A DNA stretch of 64,000 bases, taken from Cymbomonas tetramitiformis. Its lineage: Eukaryota; Chlorophyta; Pyramimonadophyceae; Pyramimonadales; Pyramimonadaceae. Every line of letters begins with the position of its first letter. Within the stretch, counting starts at the first letter, position 1. Below the pieces are notes generated by a model. The model did no database searches, was not told the DNA's origin, and worked only from the letters and a program-made list of their open reading frames with translations. The position numbers and the translations under genes are program-made. Where the stretch lies: contig LGRX02025816.1 of the NCBI GenBank assembly GCA_001247695.2, positions 1-64,000 of the forward strand. The letters are read 5' to 3'. Positions 32,716 to 45,258 of this stretch are shown piece by piece.

Positions 32716-33600
32716 CGAATTCAGGACACGCTCGTGAATTCCCACAGAGGGGCATTTTCCCCGTTGAGTGCCTAGCGGCGAGATAGCCCGAAGCTGCGGT
32801 TGTCATAAATTCACACCCGCGACGGCGAGCCGTCACAGTCACTCTCAGCGGTATTCACGTGTGTGCACGATGCGCCCGGCCTTTTTGTACCATATTTTGC
32901 ACCATTTGCTTTGCGAATTCGAACCTCGCAGGGCTTGCTTGCCGAATATGCTCAAACCGGCGTATGTGACCGGCGTTTGGGAATGCACAACCGTAGCCGC
33001 GCTAACTCGAGCCGTGACTCCTGACTTTTGCCGTTTGAGGAGGTTGTAGCCGAACCCATGTTTTTCCCGCAGTTTGTATGACGTTTACCTTTGTGAATTC
33101 GACCTGCGCAGGCTGTGGCAACGTTGAATTCCCCGAACGGACCTGGGTGACAGGTTGTGGGAATTCACGGCTTACGGCGCGCCAGCTCGAGTCCAAACAC
33201 CTGACTGCAACCTTTTGACAGCATTGCAGCCGAATGTTTTTCCTTCAGTTTTCATCGTGTTTGTATGTGTGAATTCAACCCATGTGGGCGTTGGCAGCGG
33301 TGAATTCCCCGACGGGCCTGTATGACAGGTTGTGGGAATTCATGGTTGGCGACGCGCCAGCTCGGGTCTGGACACCTGACCCATGCCTTTTTGCCATGCG
33401 TGTGCTCGAAGCACGCCTTTGCCCGCAGTTTCTTTCATAATTTTTGACGTGAACTCGTGCTTGGCTGCTCGAAGGGCACCAACTAGGCCTTGTGGCAGGT
33501 TGGGGGCATTCACCGCAGGAGCCGCTCGTGCTGCGACCTGGGCGCACGACACGCGAGCCGCAGTGAATGCCCAATTGCAAAGTGTTGTTTTGTTCTGCTG
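32716..33600. repeat. ~178-bp diverged tandem array
   Basis: Units are marked by a recurring GAATTC at 32716, 32915, 33095 and 33271, with GAACTC at 33451, about 176-199 bp apart. Each unit contains GTGGGAATTCA-like and CCAGCTCG-like words and a CTGAC motif. The units are clearly diverged, so the array is old. Its owner is unknown; it lies between G1 and the divergent EnSpm-like element. Confidence 0.7.
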
Positions 33601-33889
33601 GAACGGTATCACCTAACAGGGTGCCGAACCTCTTCGTTGAATATATTTAAAAAACTTGCCCTCCAATGCCACACCCACATCTCAAACCCAAAATCCCTCA
33701 CAACACCCCACTCTCAACCACAGCAGAGATACACCGCCATTTCAGCACCCAGCAATACCCCAACGCCCCGCCGGCCCTTACATTGCCGCCCCTCGTTCAT
33801 AATCGCGACACGTGTACGTGGTCTTTGTGGCGTATCCATTATCAAAATGACGTCGAGATGGGGAGCGTGGGCTAGAGTTGCGGCAGTAA
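33601..33889. other. Spacer without recognised feature
   Basis: C-rich on the plus strand (CCACACCC, CCCAAAATCCC). No gene or repeat seen. Confidence 0.4.
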
Positions 33890-34470
33890 TCCCCTAAATT
33901 TCCCTAAAGTTTCCCTAAAGTTTCCCTAAAGTTTTACTAAAATCTCCTAAATATGACATTATGACACATACTTAAGTATAAACCTTACTGTATGTAAACA
34001 TTGGGTCCTCCTAAAGCTGGGTAAATAGTGATTGGACAAGGTAAATATATATATCCGTATAAATCAAGTTTTAGGGAAATGACATAATATAAAACCGCTG
34101 TCATATTTAGGAAATCTGAGGCATACTGCTTTGTTATTGGCTAGATATTTAGGAAACCATAGGCACATTGCACTGCTATTGGCTAGATATTTAGGAAAAC
34201 CTAATATACTGCTATTTTATTGGTCCAATATTTAGGAAACCATAGGAACGGTGCACTGCTATTGGCTAGATATTTAGGAAAACCTAATATACTGCAATTT
34301 TACTGGTCCAATATTTAGGAAACCATAGGAACGGTGCACTGCTATTGGCTAGATATCTAGGAAACCCTAATTTGCAGCTATTTCATTGGTCCAATATTTA
34401 GGAAACCATAGGCACGGTGCACTGCTATTGGCTAGATATATAGGAAACCCTAATTTGCAGCTCTGCCATT
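33890..34470. repeat. Terminal array of the divergent element (TTTAGGRAA motif, 83-bp unit)
   Basis: Opens with TTTCCCTAAAG repeated three times, then many TTTAGGAAA/TTTCCTAAA words. From 34171 an 83-bp unit containing CACTGCTATTGGCTAGATA recurs at 34171, 34254, 34337 and 34420. It is placed where the 3' subterminal region of the minus-strand genes should be, and resembles a plant telomere word by chance of the motif. A TIR is not identified. Confidence 0.7.
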
Positions 34471-34634
34471 GGTGCATACTGTATGAGAAAGTCCTTCACT
34501 GGCTCCACACACGTGCTCCTCTACATTTGCTACTAAGGCTATTGGGCAATACTTCAGAGAAGGTTTGCTCAACTTACTGGACGATGTTGGAAGCTGGCTG
34601 CGCTGGGTATGATAAGGTGAATCCGGTGGTCCCA

Positions 34635-37600
34635 TTAGTAACTGCCTGTGCGCATTTGATGATACAGGTGCATGACGTGGTAGTGCTGACTGCCAGGGCG
34701 ATCAAGAAACATGGCTTTCGTGAGGATGGCGGCACATGGAACGATGAGCTCTACACCGTTCTGTTTGTCCACCACCGTTACCCCTTGCTTTGCGTAGTAC
34801 TCGTCTTCGACTTCTCTGTATGCAACGACCCGTGCTAGGCGACACACCACCCGCTGTGTTGCAGAGTTTCTCACAAGGTAGTATGCAAGAATTTGTGCGT
34901 AAGGGTAGCCTGCTGGCAGACCTAGCTCGCCAAACCCACTGACGGTACCAGAGAGAGACACGTGGTAGGAGATTCGCTTGGTGGTTCGCATGTATTGGGA
35001 AGAAAACATCACCTCCTTGTCTAGGGACATCCTGAGGTAGACCATGATTTCATAATCCCCAGGCATTACATTCGTGTAAGTTGACACCAGACCATCAAGT
35101 TGCAGGCGAAGGTTGCATGAAAGAGTTGTGGGAGATAGGTGCCTCCCTGCGCCCAGAAAATAGCAGGGCGCATCCTCATCTTCTGCCGCGGGATCCGTTG
35201 CACGGCTGACAGCGATCTTGCCAAATAACTTTGCCGCCAAGACATCCAACTTGCGCAAGTTTGGATATCTGTAACAGTAGTCATCTAGGGCATCGTCCTC
35301 ACATATAGAATTCACGAGAGCTTCCACAGGTCGGTTTTTCACGTGCGTATCCTTTGCCACACCCTTTAGACGCTGGATGGCACGCTCCACCCACATCTCC
35401 ATGGCGGCACCAACCTCACCCAAATAGTGTTCTTGCCGAAACAGGTACACCACTGCCAGCCTCAAGTTGTATGTCAGCAGCTTCATTATACCTGTGTTTT
35501 CCAGGATATTTGCGTGCTCCCGGAGGTGTTCGCGTGCTGCGACTCTAGCTGCTTCCACGTCCGCAGTAGTCCACCCAGTGTGCGTGCCCGAAGCTCGCAC
35601 ATAGTGCAGCACGGCTCGGCGAAGGTGCTGCCAGGCATCCTCCATCGCCATATTCCATTTTGCGAGTTGATCACCGATCACCAATGGGCTGAAGTAGACG
35701 ACCCAGTTCAGGACATCCTCCATTGTGTACATGCCTGTCACTCAGGATCAAACTAGGTGCTTTAGTATAAGACATTCTACGCATAGGTCTCCTAACGCCT
35801 CTCATAGCAAGCTCAACAACGGAAACTGCATCAAGAAGTGGCACACGTCCCTGCTCTGCCTACTTCGTACACTCACCGAAATACTGCACTATATCGTTGT
35901 ACTTGCGTATGACGTCGTGCGGAGGTTTCACGAGCTTCGCCCGAGCTTGCATTTCGTCCTGAATCGTCTTAGGCAAAGTTAAGGTTGAGTCGGGTACCCC
36001 TGTCACTTTGCCCATCAGCAGCTTCCAAAATCTCTTCACCACCCCGTATAAGACGCAGTGGCCGAAGGGGACGGCGTAACCATGCATGGGGTCGAAGTAT
36101 GGGATTCGCTCGAGCGCGCCACGCCCGTGCCGTCCAGTAGATTGCGGGGATTCCCCTCCATGAATGGTTCTCGAAACCAACGCTGCATGCCCCTCTTTAG
36201 AAAGCATGAGCAGCTGTTCATCGGCATATACCTCAGGTTTTCCCTGCACTGTTGTCATTTGTAGTTTGACCGGCTTGGCATACCCCTTGAAATACATTCC
36301 CTTCCCGCCGGGGCCGCTCGTCCCTTCGAAAAGGCTGTACGCATCCGCCCGGTAGCTGCCGACTCCCATGAACTGCCCCATTGTGATCCGCATCACCGAA
36401 TCCGCATGCACCATTCCTAAGAATACTTTCAACGTGTAAGTCCTTTTGAGGAAACTGTCGTACACGTCAAATCCCGTCGCAAGGCGTTGCATATCCCTTT
36501 CAAATTGCCCCCATATCACAAGAGGGTTCTTCTCCTTCTGCCGAGGGCCGCGTGTGATCCACAGATTCCGATGCCACTTGTCACGTTGCCGAGCCTGCAA
36601 GCATCCAGTTTGGGTTTGCTTACACATACATGCGATGAACATGATTGCTAATGCACTGTTCCACACATGAATCATGGAATCTACTCGCACACATGAATCC
36701 ATCCTGTGGTTCTGTGTGTGTGTGTGTGCGTCTCACTGTATTGCCTACATTCAAGCTTTGTCACCCCATAGGCCAACCAACGCGTCACTGCATCGACATT
36801 CTGATTGGGCGTACCGTGATATGCAGATCATCGCACTTAAGCACACCAACGCCCATGGAGTATGACCTGCTCGCAATAAAAACATTTCTCACTATATTTA
36901 CACAAAGGAACAGTGAAATCAGTACACTACAGCAACTGTGCCGGCCGATGTCGCACCCGATGTCAGAGACCCATAATTGGGCGTCGTCCGCCCCGGGCGA
37001 GATTACCATCGAGCGGTGCTCCGCGTACTCCACACCTGGATCCCCCCCCTGCGGAGGAGGATCTTCAGCTGTAAACGATGACGGCGATAGCAAGGCACCT
37101 CCTGTGACGTGATCAATGTGTTTGGCCAGCGCTGCCGTCCAGAAGTCACGTCCAGTGCGGGCATCCCGCCGGGCCCGTAGCTTGCAGAACTCCGGGTCAC
37201 GCATCCAACGTCGTATAGTGCGCTCCGGTGCAAAGTAATAATACCAATCCCGTGGACGGATCTCCTCTCCATGCACGGTGCGTATCACCTCGAACCGTTT
37301 CTCCTTGCACGTACGCAGCGCGCCACCCTCAGAGTCCTTTTCTAGTACGGTGTCACAGGTTTGGTTCTTGTCCCAAGAGCTTGGATCCTCGCCTGGGGGA
37401 TAATGTCGGCACCAATTCACGCATACATGCACCGCGTGGTCCATGTGCGACCTGGTGTTCAAAAACTTCCTCATTCTATACAGACTTCGAGGAAGATTGC
37501 ACTTTCCGGGTCCCCCCATAAGCATGATCATGACCGTCAAAAACCTATCAAATGATGGCCTCGACCAATTCAGCGCCCTTCGCAGCTCCATAAAGTAGCA

Positions 37601-38604
37601 GACCGCCTCACCCACGGTCAAGCAGTCGGCCTCCGTATCCCCCACAAATAAGGGGTCACCGGCCGCCGCGTTGAAGTTAAGCTCCGTTTTTTCAGGCAGC
37701 AATGCCTCCAGCTCCCAGGCGGCATCGCTCCACAGATCTTCTTCCTGGCAGTTGTGTTCTTGGAATATCTACATCCAATGGCAAGTGAACACCAAATGGT
37801 CGTCAGTATCAGGAAGCGAGTAGTCTTAAACTAACAGCGTGGCACATCGATCGGTGGCCATGGGGGCCTGGCAACTACCTGCTGGAATATACTTGTGACC
37901 TCGTCCTCTGGATCCGGGGCGTCCTCAGCTGCATCTAGCAGTTTCTGCACACTTATTCCATGGTCCTCCTCGTCCGACTCCTCCTCAAGGTTGTCCATTA
38001 GACAAATTCGGCCTTTCGCCAGCTCCTCGTCGAAGAAGACCTCCACGTTAGGAGGGAGTCCATGTACTTCACAATCGCTGTTTGCTGACGGGTTAGCTTC
38101 CCCAAAAGCATTGCTGGTAACACCATTCCCCAAAAGCATTGGCTGCAAGATCACACGATACCGATTGTCTATGGTCCCCCCATGTTCCGTTAGCCAGGAT
38201 TTAATCACCGCCAGCACTTCTTTTTCGCCAGCCGGTATAGGGCCTCGACATTCTGCAGGTAGTTCACGCACCGCACGCATTGTGCTTCGTATGCTGGTGT
38301 GAGCTTCTTGGCTCCGCTGCACAATCAGCATGAGCTCGTCCTCCGTGAACATCACCGATGCCCAGCACTCCTGTTTTCCTGCGCAGATGCCACACCTCAA
38401 CACGGTTCCATGATACATTAGGTACATCCTGGTGCAGAATGCACTCCTGGTCCACCCCGTTGGTGTGCCCCGGCGACCCCTGGTGCTGATGCAGTAACCG
38501 TGGCGTGAGTTTGTGGGCTCCATCGAGCCACGAGCAACGGATGTGACATTCAGGCGACTCTCGAACTGTTTGCCTGTATTTGCAATCAATGTGCCCCGCT
38601 CCAT
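34635..38604 (-). CDS. TNP2-like transposase of the divergent element
   Basis: Four exons read by eye: 38604-37879, 37744 to about 36950, 36594-35877, 35734-34635; about 1050 residues. Exon 1 starts at ATG and has a CGIC...C zinc-binding stretch and a long acidic region. Exon 2 has LPRSLYRMRKF and a VCVNWCRHY segment that align with the transposase zinc region of CACTA proteins. Exon 3 carries GFDVYDSF, GVGS and DPMHGY, matching GF-CWDSF, GVGS and DGMH of element 2. Exon 4 has the MEMWVERAI block equivalent to WMYVFE, with Glu conserved. Exons 1-2 and 3-4 join in phase; the exon 2 donor is unsure. No frameshift seen, so possibly active. Unlike elements 1-3, its introns carry no obvious terminal motif; intron 2 has a TG repeat. 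Confidence 0.72.
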
Positions 38605-40421
38605 TAGAGCACTGTCAGCACTTACTATTTCACAATTCCATTTATATTAAAAAAAGGCAGGAAGGTCCAAACGTTGTCCTTACTATTCACAAACAAAAAC
38701 TTGAGTCTACAGGTTCCCACTTCTGCTGAAGGCAGGCTCCTTCCCCACGGATTGGTAAGCACTTTGCGGTGTATTCATTCTGCCCTGGCATAACTATGAT
38801 TGCCTGCTACTTCTTACGTACAGCAGGCAGCATATGAGGAAGGCACGGCGTCAAGGTGCGTCCAATATAAACTACTGCCAACTGTTCACACTGCTCCAGG
38901 CCAGACGCCTTCCTTATCTTTCCGCACGGGGCTATGGCGTCCAAAATTGCCGCGTGCGCAGCGCTGGAATCCGGTCCATGCCGAAGTGACCACGGCACTC
39001 TGCCGCGGTCAACACGCCGCGTTCCAAACCAGCCTCGTCCCTCCACGCAACCTCGTAGTTCCGTTTCACCGAGATAGCAGGAACGACTTTCATTTGCATG
39101 CCAACCAGCTCCTCGAACGTCCAAGACTCAACCTTAAAGTCGCCGTGGAAAATACTGTAGTCGAACCTTGCCAGTGGCTCCACCCTGCCATCTTCATCTC
39201 CGGCGTCCGCCGCTACTAGGTGGCATCGCATTATCTCAGGAAATCCCATCCTGCGCCATTGTGCTGCTGCGCCGATGGTCTCGTGTTCAATCACCGTTTT
39301 CCCCACGTGGAGATCAACCTCTCGCTCGGTACCGTGCATATCGTTCACCACCGCCCCGAAATAGTCACCAAACGTGGCATGCGAATCGGTCTCGAAAGCT
39401 TCGATTGCCTCATCGGTGTGCACTTTTACCATACACTTACGTTTTGCCGTCGCGGTCATCGACATTCTCTTCGTGAGTAGCCCCCTTCCGGTTCGGATCA
39501 CCTTGCACATGTCATCCTCGTCGTCATCGGCATCCTCCGCCATGCTTTGCACCGTTCGAGCTGCACGATTGGGGCGCGGTGCAACAGATGCTGTCGCTTT
39601 CTGCGTGTTCGCCTGAGACACACTCAATTTGAAAGCAGCTTTCAGACTCGGACACTTCTTGGCGCGTTTTCGCAGGTCCTTAGTCCACTGCTCCCGCAAC
39701 TCCCCCAGAGCCTCCTGCTGCCATCCTTCCGTTCCATTTTGCGTTCCAAGTAGTTTATACCCGGGCATCGGTACCACCTCGAAGACGGCCTGGGCTGTCA
39801 TGGGAACTCGTTTCCGAGTCTCCCGCGCTACGCGCTGCACGTGCTCAATCAATACCTTTTCATCCAAGTGTTGAACTTGCGTGAGTAGCACCTGCTTTTC
39901 CCGCATCAAGTCCTCGTATGCTGTTGGAACCATACCGAATGCTACGCTCAGCCTGCGCTTGTTGCCTGACACCGCAATAAGCAAACCCGCCCCCAGCGCT
40001 TCCTCAACGCTCCGTCGGCGATGCAGGTACATTTGCAGGTATGCATCCATGTATGTGTACATGCCAAGGGCACACATGGATAGGGCACCTACCAGCAATC
40101 TTCATCAGCCTCTGCTCTTCATATTCCGTCACCTCCGGTGCCCTTGCTTTCGGTCGCGGCACGGTTGCCTTTAGTGGCACTCCTGGTTCCGAGCGCGCTC
40201 CTGGGCTCCCCCGATGCGGTGCCCTGGCATCCTTTGGTGCTGGTGCAGTAACCGTGGCGGCAGTTCGTGGGCTCCGTCGAGGCACAGTAGCCGGTTGTGG
40301 CGCTCCTGCAGTGGCTGGGCTCCCCCGTTGCGGAGTCCTGGCCACCTCTGGTGCTGCGGGTATACTAACCGTGGCGTGATTTCGTGGGCTCCGCCGAGGC
40401 ACGGTTGCCGTTAGTGGCGCT

Positions 40422-40442
40422 CCTCCCTACAAATTATTGGCC
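40422..40442 (+). repeat. Left target duplication (CCT) and TIR of copy B
   Basis: CCT at 40422-40424, then CCCTACAAATTATTGGCC at 40425-40442. The other CCT is at 51022-51024. Three-base duplications are typical of EnSpm/CACTA. An uninterrupted copy of the target, GGCGCTCCTGCTGCGG, survives at about 51142-51157 in the next protein repeat and confirms the empty site. Confidence 0.95.
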
Positions 40443-41540
40443 CATTCATCCGTGTGGATTTGCATATGGACAGCGTATGGATATCGTAAGGACCCATATG
40501 GACAACCGTATGGACGGTCTGAGCAGATTTCTGGCGAAACCTTGATGAATATGTAAGAACCATACGGACGACGCGTAATTGTGGTGTCCATATGAAAATG
40601 TCCCATGGACATCGTAAGGATTTCATATGGACACCGTATGGACCACCATATGGACACCGTATGGACAGAAAACATGTCCACATGGTGTCCATACGCGTGG
40701 ACAGAGGCACTAATCACCCGCACGACAGCGCAGGGACACCGTATGGAAACCCGTATGGATAGCGTATGGACACCGTAACCGGACGTGCGGACAACGTATG
40801 GACAACCGTAAGGACATCGTATGGACAGCGCATGAAAATCGTAATCGCACGTGCGGACACCGTATATAATCCCGCAAGGACGGCGTATGGACGGCGTATG
40901 GACATCGTAAACGTGCGCGCGGACGGCATATGGACTCCCATAAGGACAACGTATGTACGTCGCATGGACATCATAACCAGACGTGCGGACAACGTATGGA
41001 TAGCCGTAAGGACAGCGTATGGACATCATAATCGCACATGCGGACACCGTATGTAATACCGTAAGGACAGCATATGGACGACGCATGGACATCGTAAACG
41101 CGCGTGCGGAGGGCATATGGACGCCCATAAAGAAAGCGTATGGACGACGCATGGACATCGTAACCGCACGTGCGGATACCGCAAGGACACCAAGTGGACA
41201 GTCGAATATAGATAGTCCAGACGTATGGACACGTGCGTCCGTACGTGTGGACGACGTCCTTATCCGGATGAACGTCGCTGTCCGTGCGGATGGAAACTTA
41301 TTTACTTAGTATATTTTACATATCCACGCGTATGGACATCGGTGTCCGTACGTGTGGATAGCTTGTGATAATACTTATCCATGCGTATGGACGATCCCAT
41401 CCACACGTATGAACAAGACGTCCGTACGTGTGAACACCGTATGGAAAGACGTAAGATTTGTCAGCACGACAGAGCAGGACACTGCAGGACATTCACGAAT
41501 GGTACACGTATATACAAAATGTTTACAAAATATTGTGCTA
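40443..41540. repeat. Left subterminal motif array of copy B
   Basis: Same array as 8400-9494 in reverse: dozens of CGTATGGAC, CGTAAGGAC and CGTGCGGAC words. Probable binding sites for an element protein. Confidence 0.85.
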
Positions 41541-41547
41541 TTCTAGC

Positions 41548-43828
41548 CTAGCTTCTCGGCTTCTTTCCTGGCCTCTGGTCTTCTTTGGCAGGTGCAAGTG
41601 CATTCTTTTTCTTTTTAAATCTAAGAGGTGACTTTTTGGCAGCCTCGTTCTTGGAACCGCCCCCCTCCTTCTTCTCCTCCTCCTCCTCCTCCTCCTCCTT
41701 CTTCTCCTCCTCGGACGCCTCCTCATCGTCCACAGCCTCTCCTTCCTCTTCTTCATTAGCAGCGACAGCCTCATCCTCGACAGCCTCAACAACCGTCCCA
41801 TCATCATCATCATCTCATCATCGTCCGCGTTACCCTTTTCCTCCTCAACATCCGCATCGTGCATCTCTTCCTTCTGACACCCCCGCACGTCCTGAAACCA
41901 GTGACGGCTCGTTCCTCTCGTATGACACTGCAAGTGAATGCAACCTAAGTAAGTGCATTAAGAGCAAAGACAACAAATGACAAGCTAAATGCAACTAGAA
42001 CAATACAAGCAAACACACCGTGACGGGGGGATATCCACGGTCCCGTTCCGATACCTCAGCAGGCTCCAACTTCAGGCCGGCCAGTTTTCTCCCTGTCATC
42101 CTCTCGGGATACAGCTTGTCCGTGTTGGCGTGCCTCAAGTAGGCCTTGTGTATCCTGCGTACATAAACCACTTGTTAGACGGCGTCCTTACATATGTACA
42201 CCGCCTTCCACCCGTATGGACGGCACAATAAATGGTGTCCACGCGTATGGACAGCGAAACAACACCACGCACACATGTACACATGGACGTTCGCGTAAGT
42301 GCAAAAGGTAAAAATGTGAACGTTGCAGGGGAAGGCAGGGAGGGAGGGAGGACTTGCCAGATAACATTTTTTCTTACTATAACTGACTGGAGGTTGTGCT
42401 CCAGCATCTCCATCGTTTTATTAGCCGTCCCGGTGCGGAGTTGCTCGGCACTCACGAGCTCATCCACCATGGACATGTGGTGGGATAACATCCTCTCCAC
42501 GGGGTAAACGTCCCCCTTCTCTGGGAGGTGCACCACAAACTCCACGTACAGCTCGTAGGTATCCCTGGGCAAAAGCATCGGCTTCTCGTTTAAGGATTTC
42601 CCCGGCCCGATGGCGGCGACGGTTGCCCGACCGATGACGAGGTTGGAAAGGCCAGTTTTGGTGGCCTTGCCGGTGTCGTAACCGTCACCGATACGACCCA
42701 CGTCCGCCTGGGGGGTGGCAAACACGTCAACCTGGTCCCCGACAGCCAAAGGGCCCTCCAGGTTGGGGGAGTGCTCGTCTGCCTGCGGCGCCGACCCTTC
42801 GGAGACCGTCTGTTGGGGCGCTTCCACCTGGACACCGTGGGGACGACGTATGGACTAAGTCGTTCGTACGGGCGACACACGCGTGGAAACATATAAGAAA
42901 AACAGTTAAGAACTGGCGCTCACTAGCCAAAACGTACACCCCTGTGGACAACGTGCAAACTACGTGGTTCATAAGCGTGGAAACAATCAAGCGGCACAAG
43001 TTGAAAAAGGGTTCACATAACCACGCGCCTGGACACCGTTGGACAGCGAGTGGACACCGCAGTTTACAGGCGGAAGAGCACAAAAGTTACCTTCGGTTTC
43101 TTTTCAGGGGCTTCAGGGGCTTGGGCACCAAGCGCTTTGAAGATCTCAAAGTGCTTGCCTTCGGTGAGTGGGTTCCCAGCAGCCACTGCCAGAGCCACCT
43201 GCAGGCACGCATCTGTCTCCTCCGGGGTCGGCATATCCCTGTGCCCGTACACCTTGTACCCGGCCGCTGGACCCTTGTACCGGATGTGAAACCCGTCGGG
43301 GAAGTCCTGGGTGACCTTAAATTTCCAGCGACCGGGCCCATCCGAGTTATTTTTTAAATAACTCAACCGGTTGGTGACGTATGTTTTGACCATGCGCAGG
43401 GGCACCTGCGGGTGTCGGGACTGGATATGCTTGGATATCTTGTTGTGCACGGCCACCCCGATGACGGCGACCGTCCCAGGGGGCAGCTTGCCTGTTCCAT
43501 GCCAGTCGTCGATTATCTCCCGGGCGTCTTCCTTCATGTCGTTTAAAACTTGGGCGCCCGGGTCCAACACCAACCGCTCTGTATTTGCGGCCTGCGCAGC
43601 CTCTGCAGGTTTGGCTGCACCCCCCGCCCCGGCAGCCCCTGCAAACATCAGCATTTGCTGCTGCATGCTCTGCATTTGCTGCATCATTTGCTGCATCGCG
43701 GAGTTTGACCCGGTCGCCTCGACCAAGTTGGTTTGGCGACGGGTCGGTGTCGTGGAAGTGGGGGCGGGGGGTGGTGATTTTGGTTTCTGTGTGCGTTGTC
43801 TTCCGGGCTGAACTCGCAATCTGGTCAT
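41548..43828 (-). pseudogene. Second gene of element 1, copy B, frameshifted in last exon
   Basis: Same gene as 6111-8389. Exons about 43828-43091, 42827-42388, 42154-42019, 41927-41548. In the last exon, near 41801-41824, the GAT repeat is net 2 bp longer than in copy A (one G lost, one ATG gained). The acidic and basic C-terminal tail is thereby read in the wrong frame. The first three exons are otherwise almost identical to copy A (one Gly/Trp change and a few others). Copy A is presumably the ancestral frame, because it keeps one open frame with a proper stop. Confidence 0.75.
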
Positions 43829-44092
43829 GTTGGGAACTTACGAAACAAAAAAGCGAGGAGGTTCGTTTGCTGGAGGACTGTGGGCGTTTGTATTTGGCTT
43901 ACTTTTGGCATTAATATTTGGCATGAAATGGCATGAAAACGGTCTTCACGGGCGTGGACAGCGCTGCCTTCGTGGCGTTCATCCGTACAGTACGGGCGTC
44001 CGAACGTATGACCGTTGAGCTGGTGTATGAGACAGCGTCGTCCATGGGCGATTTTGAACATGCATGTCTCAATTTCTTTTTTCTTTTTCAAA

Positions 44093-44104
44093 TTGGTATC
44101 AGAG
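44093..44104 (+). other. Primer-binding-site-like 12-mer
   Basis: TTGGTATCAGAG matches the initiator-Met tRNA primer site common in plant LTR retrotransposons. No LTR is visible around it. It may be a relic or coincidence. It is conserved in copy A (5849-5860). Confidence 0.35.
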
Positions 44105-44170
44105 TCCTCTCTGTAGGGAAACGCGGTTTTATGAATATAAGTTTTGCCGTGCAGCGGGTTTCCATCATCG

Positions 44171-44253
44171 TGGGTGCTTGGCCGAGTGGTCAAATGTTGG
44201 TAAGCCGAACGCGTTACACGCGAGGGTGAGGGGTTCGAATCCCCTTGGAGGCA
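44171..44253 (+). other. Degenerate tRNA-like sequence (copy B)
   Basis: A box TGGCCGAGTGG at 44179-44189 and B box GGTTCGAATCC at 44232-44242, 53 bp apart from start to start. T arm intact, acceptor arm unpaired. Directly followed by the 17-bp inverted repeat. It could be a SINE head or a pol III promoter inside the element. Confidence 0.6.
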
Positions 44254-45258
44254 TGGGCATCCACGATACCCCTTGTGGTCTAGCGATATGAGGCGATTGC
44301 CGCCGACGACGCCGCTAGTCCACAAGGGGCGTCGTGGGTGCCCACCCACGCCTCCATGCCATTTTAAGTTTCGGTAACTCATGGAGACCGTCCGATTAAG
44401 ACTGGGGGGTTCATCTGGACCGTCGATTGCACTGTCCGCTGGGAAACAATCCCACTGAGTGCCTGTTCTGGGGTAAATCGCAAGCAGCGAGAGGGCGTCT
44501 AACCCCCCTCCCGCTTAATTTTTTTTTTTGTCCCCCCGCTCCGATTTTAGCCCTCCATCGGCCTTTTTAAGGGATTTTTTTTTTTGCCATTTTTTCGCTA
44601 AGTATTTCTACCCAAGTGTCCACCGTGTGGTAAAATGTGCTGTCCGTACGCTGTCCATACGGTTTGTATGTTTTTATTTTCCATGAGGTCCAGTTTCATG
44701 TCATATGAACGGTCTGAAAAAGGCCGTCCATGGGACATGAATCATACGGACAGTCAAGGCTAACTCGGATGGACAGCGTATGGACTGCTAACTGACGTTT
44801 CCACGCGTGTGGACATTTTTCAACAAAAAGCGTACAAACACTATAAAGTCGTACGAAAACTCGTAATTCAGCGTGTGCTTTTCCTATCCATCCATGCGGA
44901 CTGTTCAAAATGTGCTGATTTTTCCAACCATATGGACAGACCGTCCATGGGACATGCCCACGTGTGGAAATGTGCTTATTCATACGAAAATTCGTACGAA
45001 CCCCACATGGACAGCTAACTGACGTTTCCACGCGTGTGGACAACCGCTCTCATGGACTAGAATGCTTGCGGAATCCACACGGACAACACATAGCGTCCAT
45101 CCTTAATCTAACGTGTGGACCACGAGTTTACAACCTTGACGTAAGTGTCGGTGCATTCGCGCAGATGTGACATGGAACGTATGAACACCGTTGTCCATAC
45201 GCTGGAAACCTAAGCCTAGCGTACGAACGCCGTACGTACGACGCACGGACGACCAAAG

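Larger units (their letters stand above)
43829..45258. promoter_or_regulatory. Divergent intergenic region of copy B
   Basis: Counterpart of 4695-6110, with 14 extra bases near 43900 that include a partial duplication of TTTGGCATGAAATGGCAT. It contains the tRNA-like sequence, an inverted repeat (44269-44285 with 44313-44329, one mismatch), T-runs at 44518-44529 and 44573-44585, and motif-rich DNA next to the transposase. Both promoters must lie here. Confidence 0.55.

Noticed and set aside
33890..33955. Interstitial telomere array (CCCTAAA-like)
   Set aside because: The unit is TTTCCCTAAAG, not a clean telomere heptamer, only three copies, and it grades into TTTAGGAAA words of the adjacent element.
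40425..41540. CRISPR-like regularly spaced repeats
   Set aside because: Motifs are 9 bp, variable, in both orientations and unevenly spaced, in a eukaryotic transposon end. There is no leader or cas gene.
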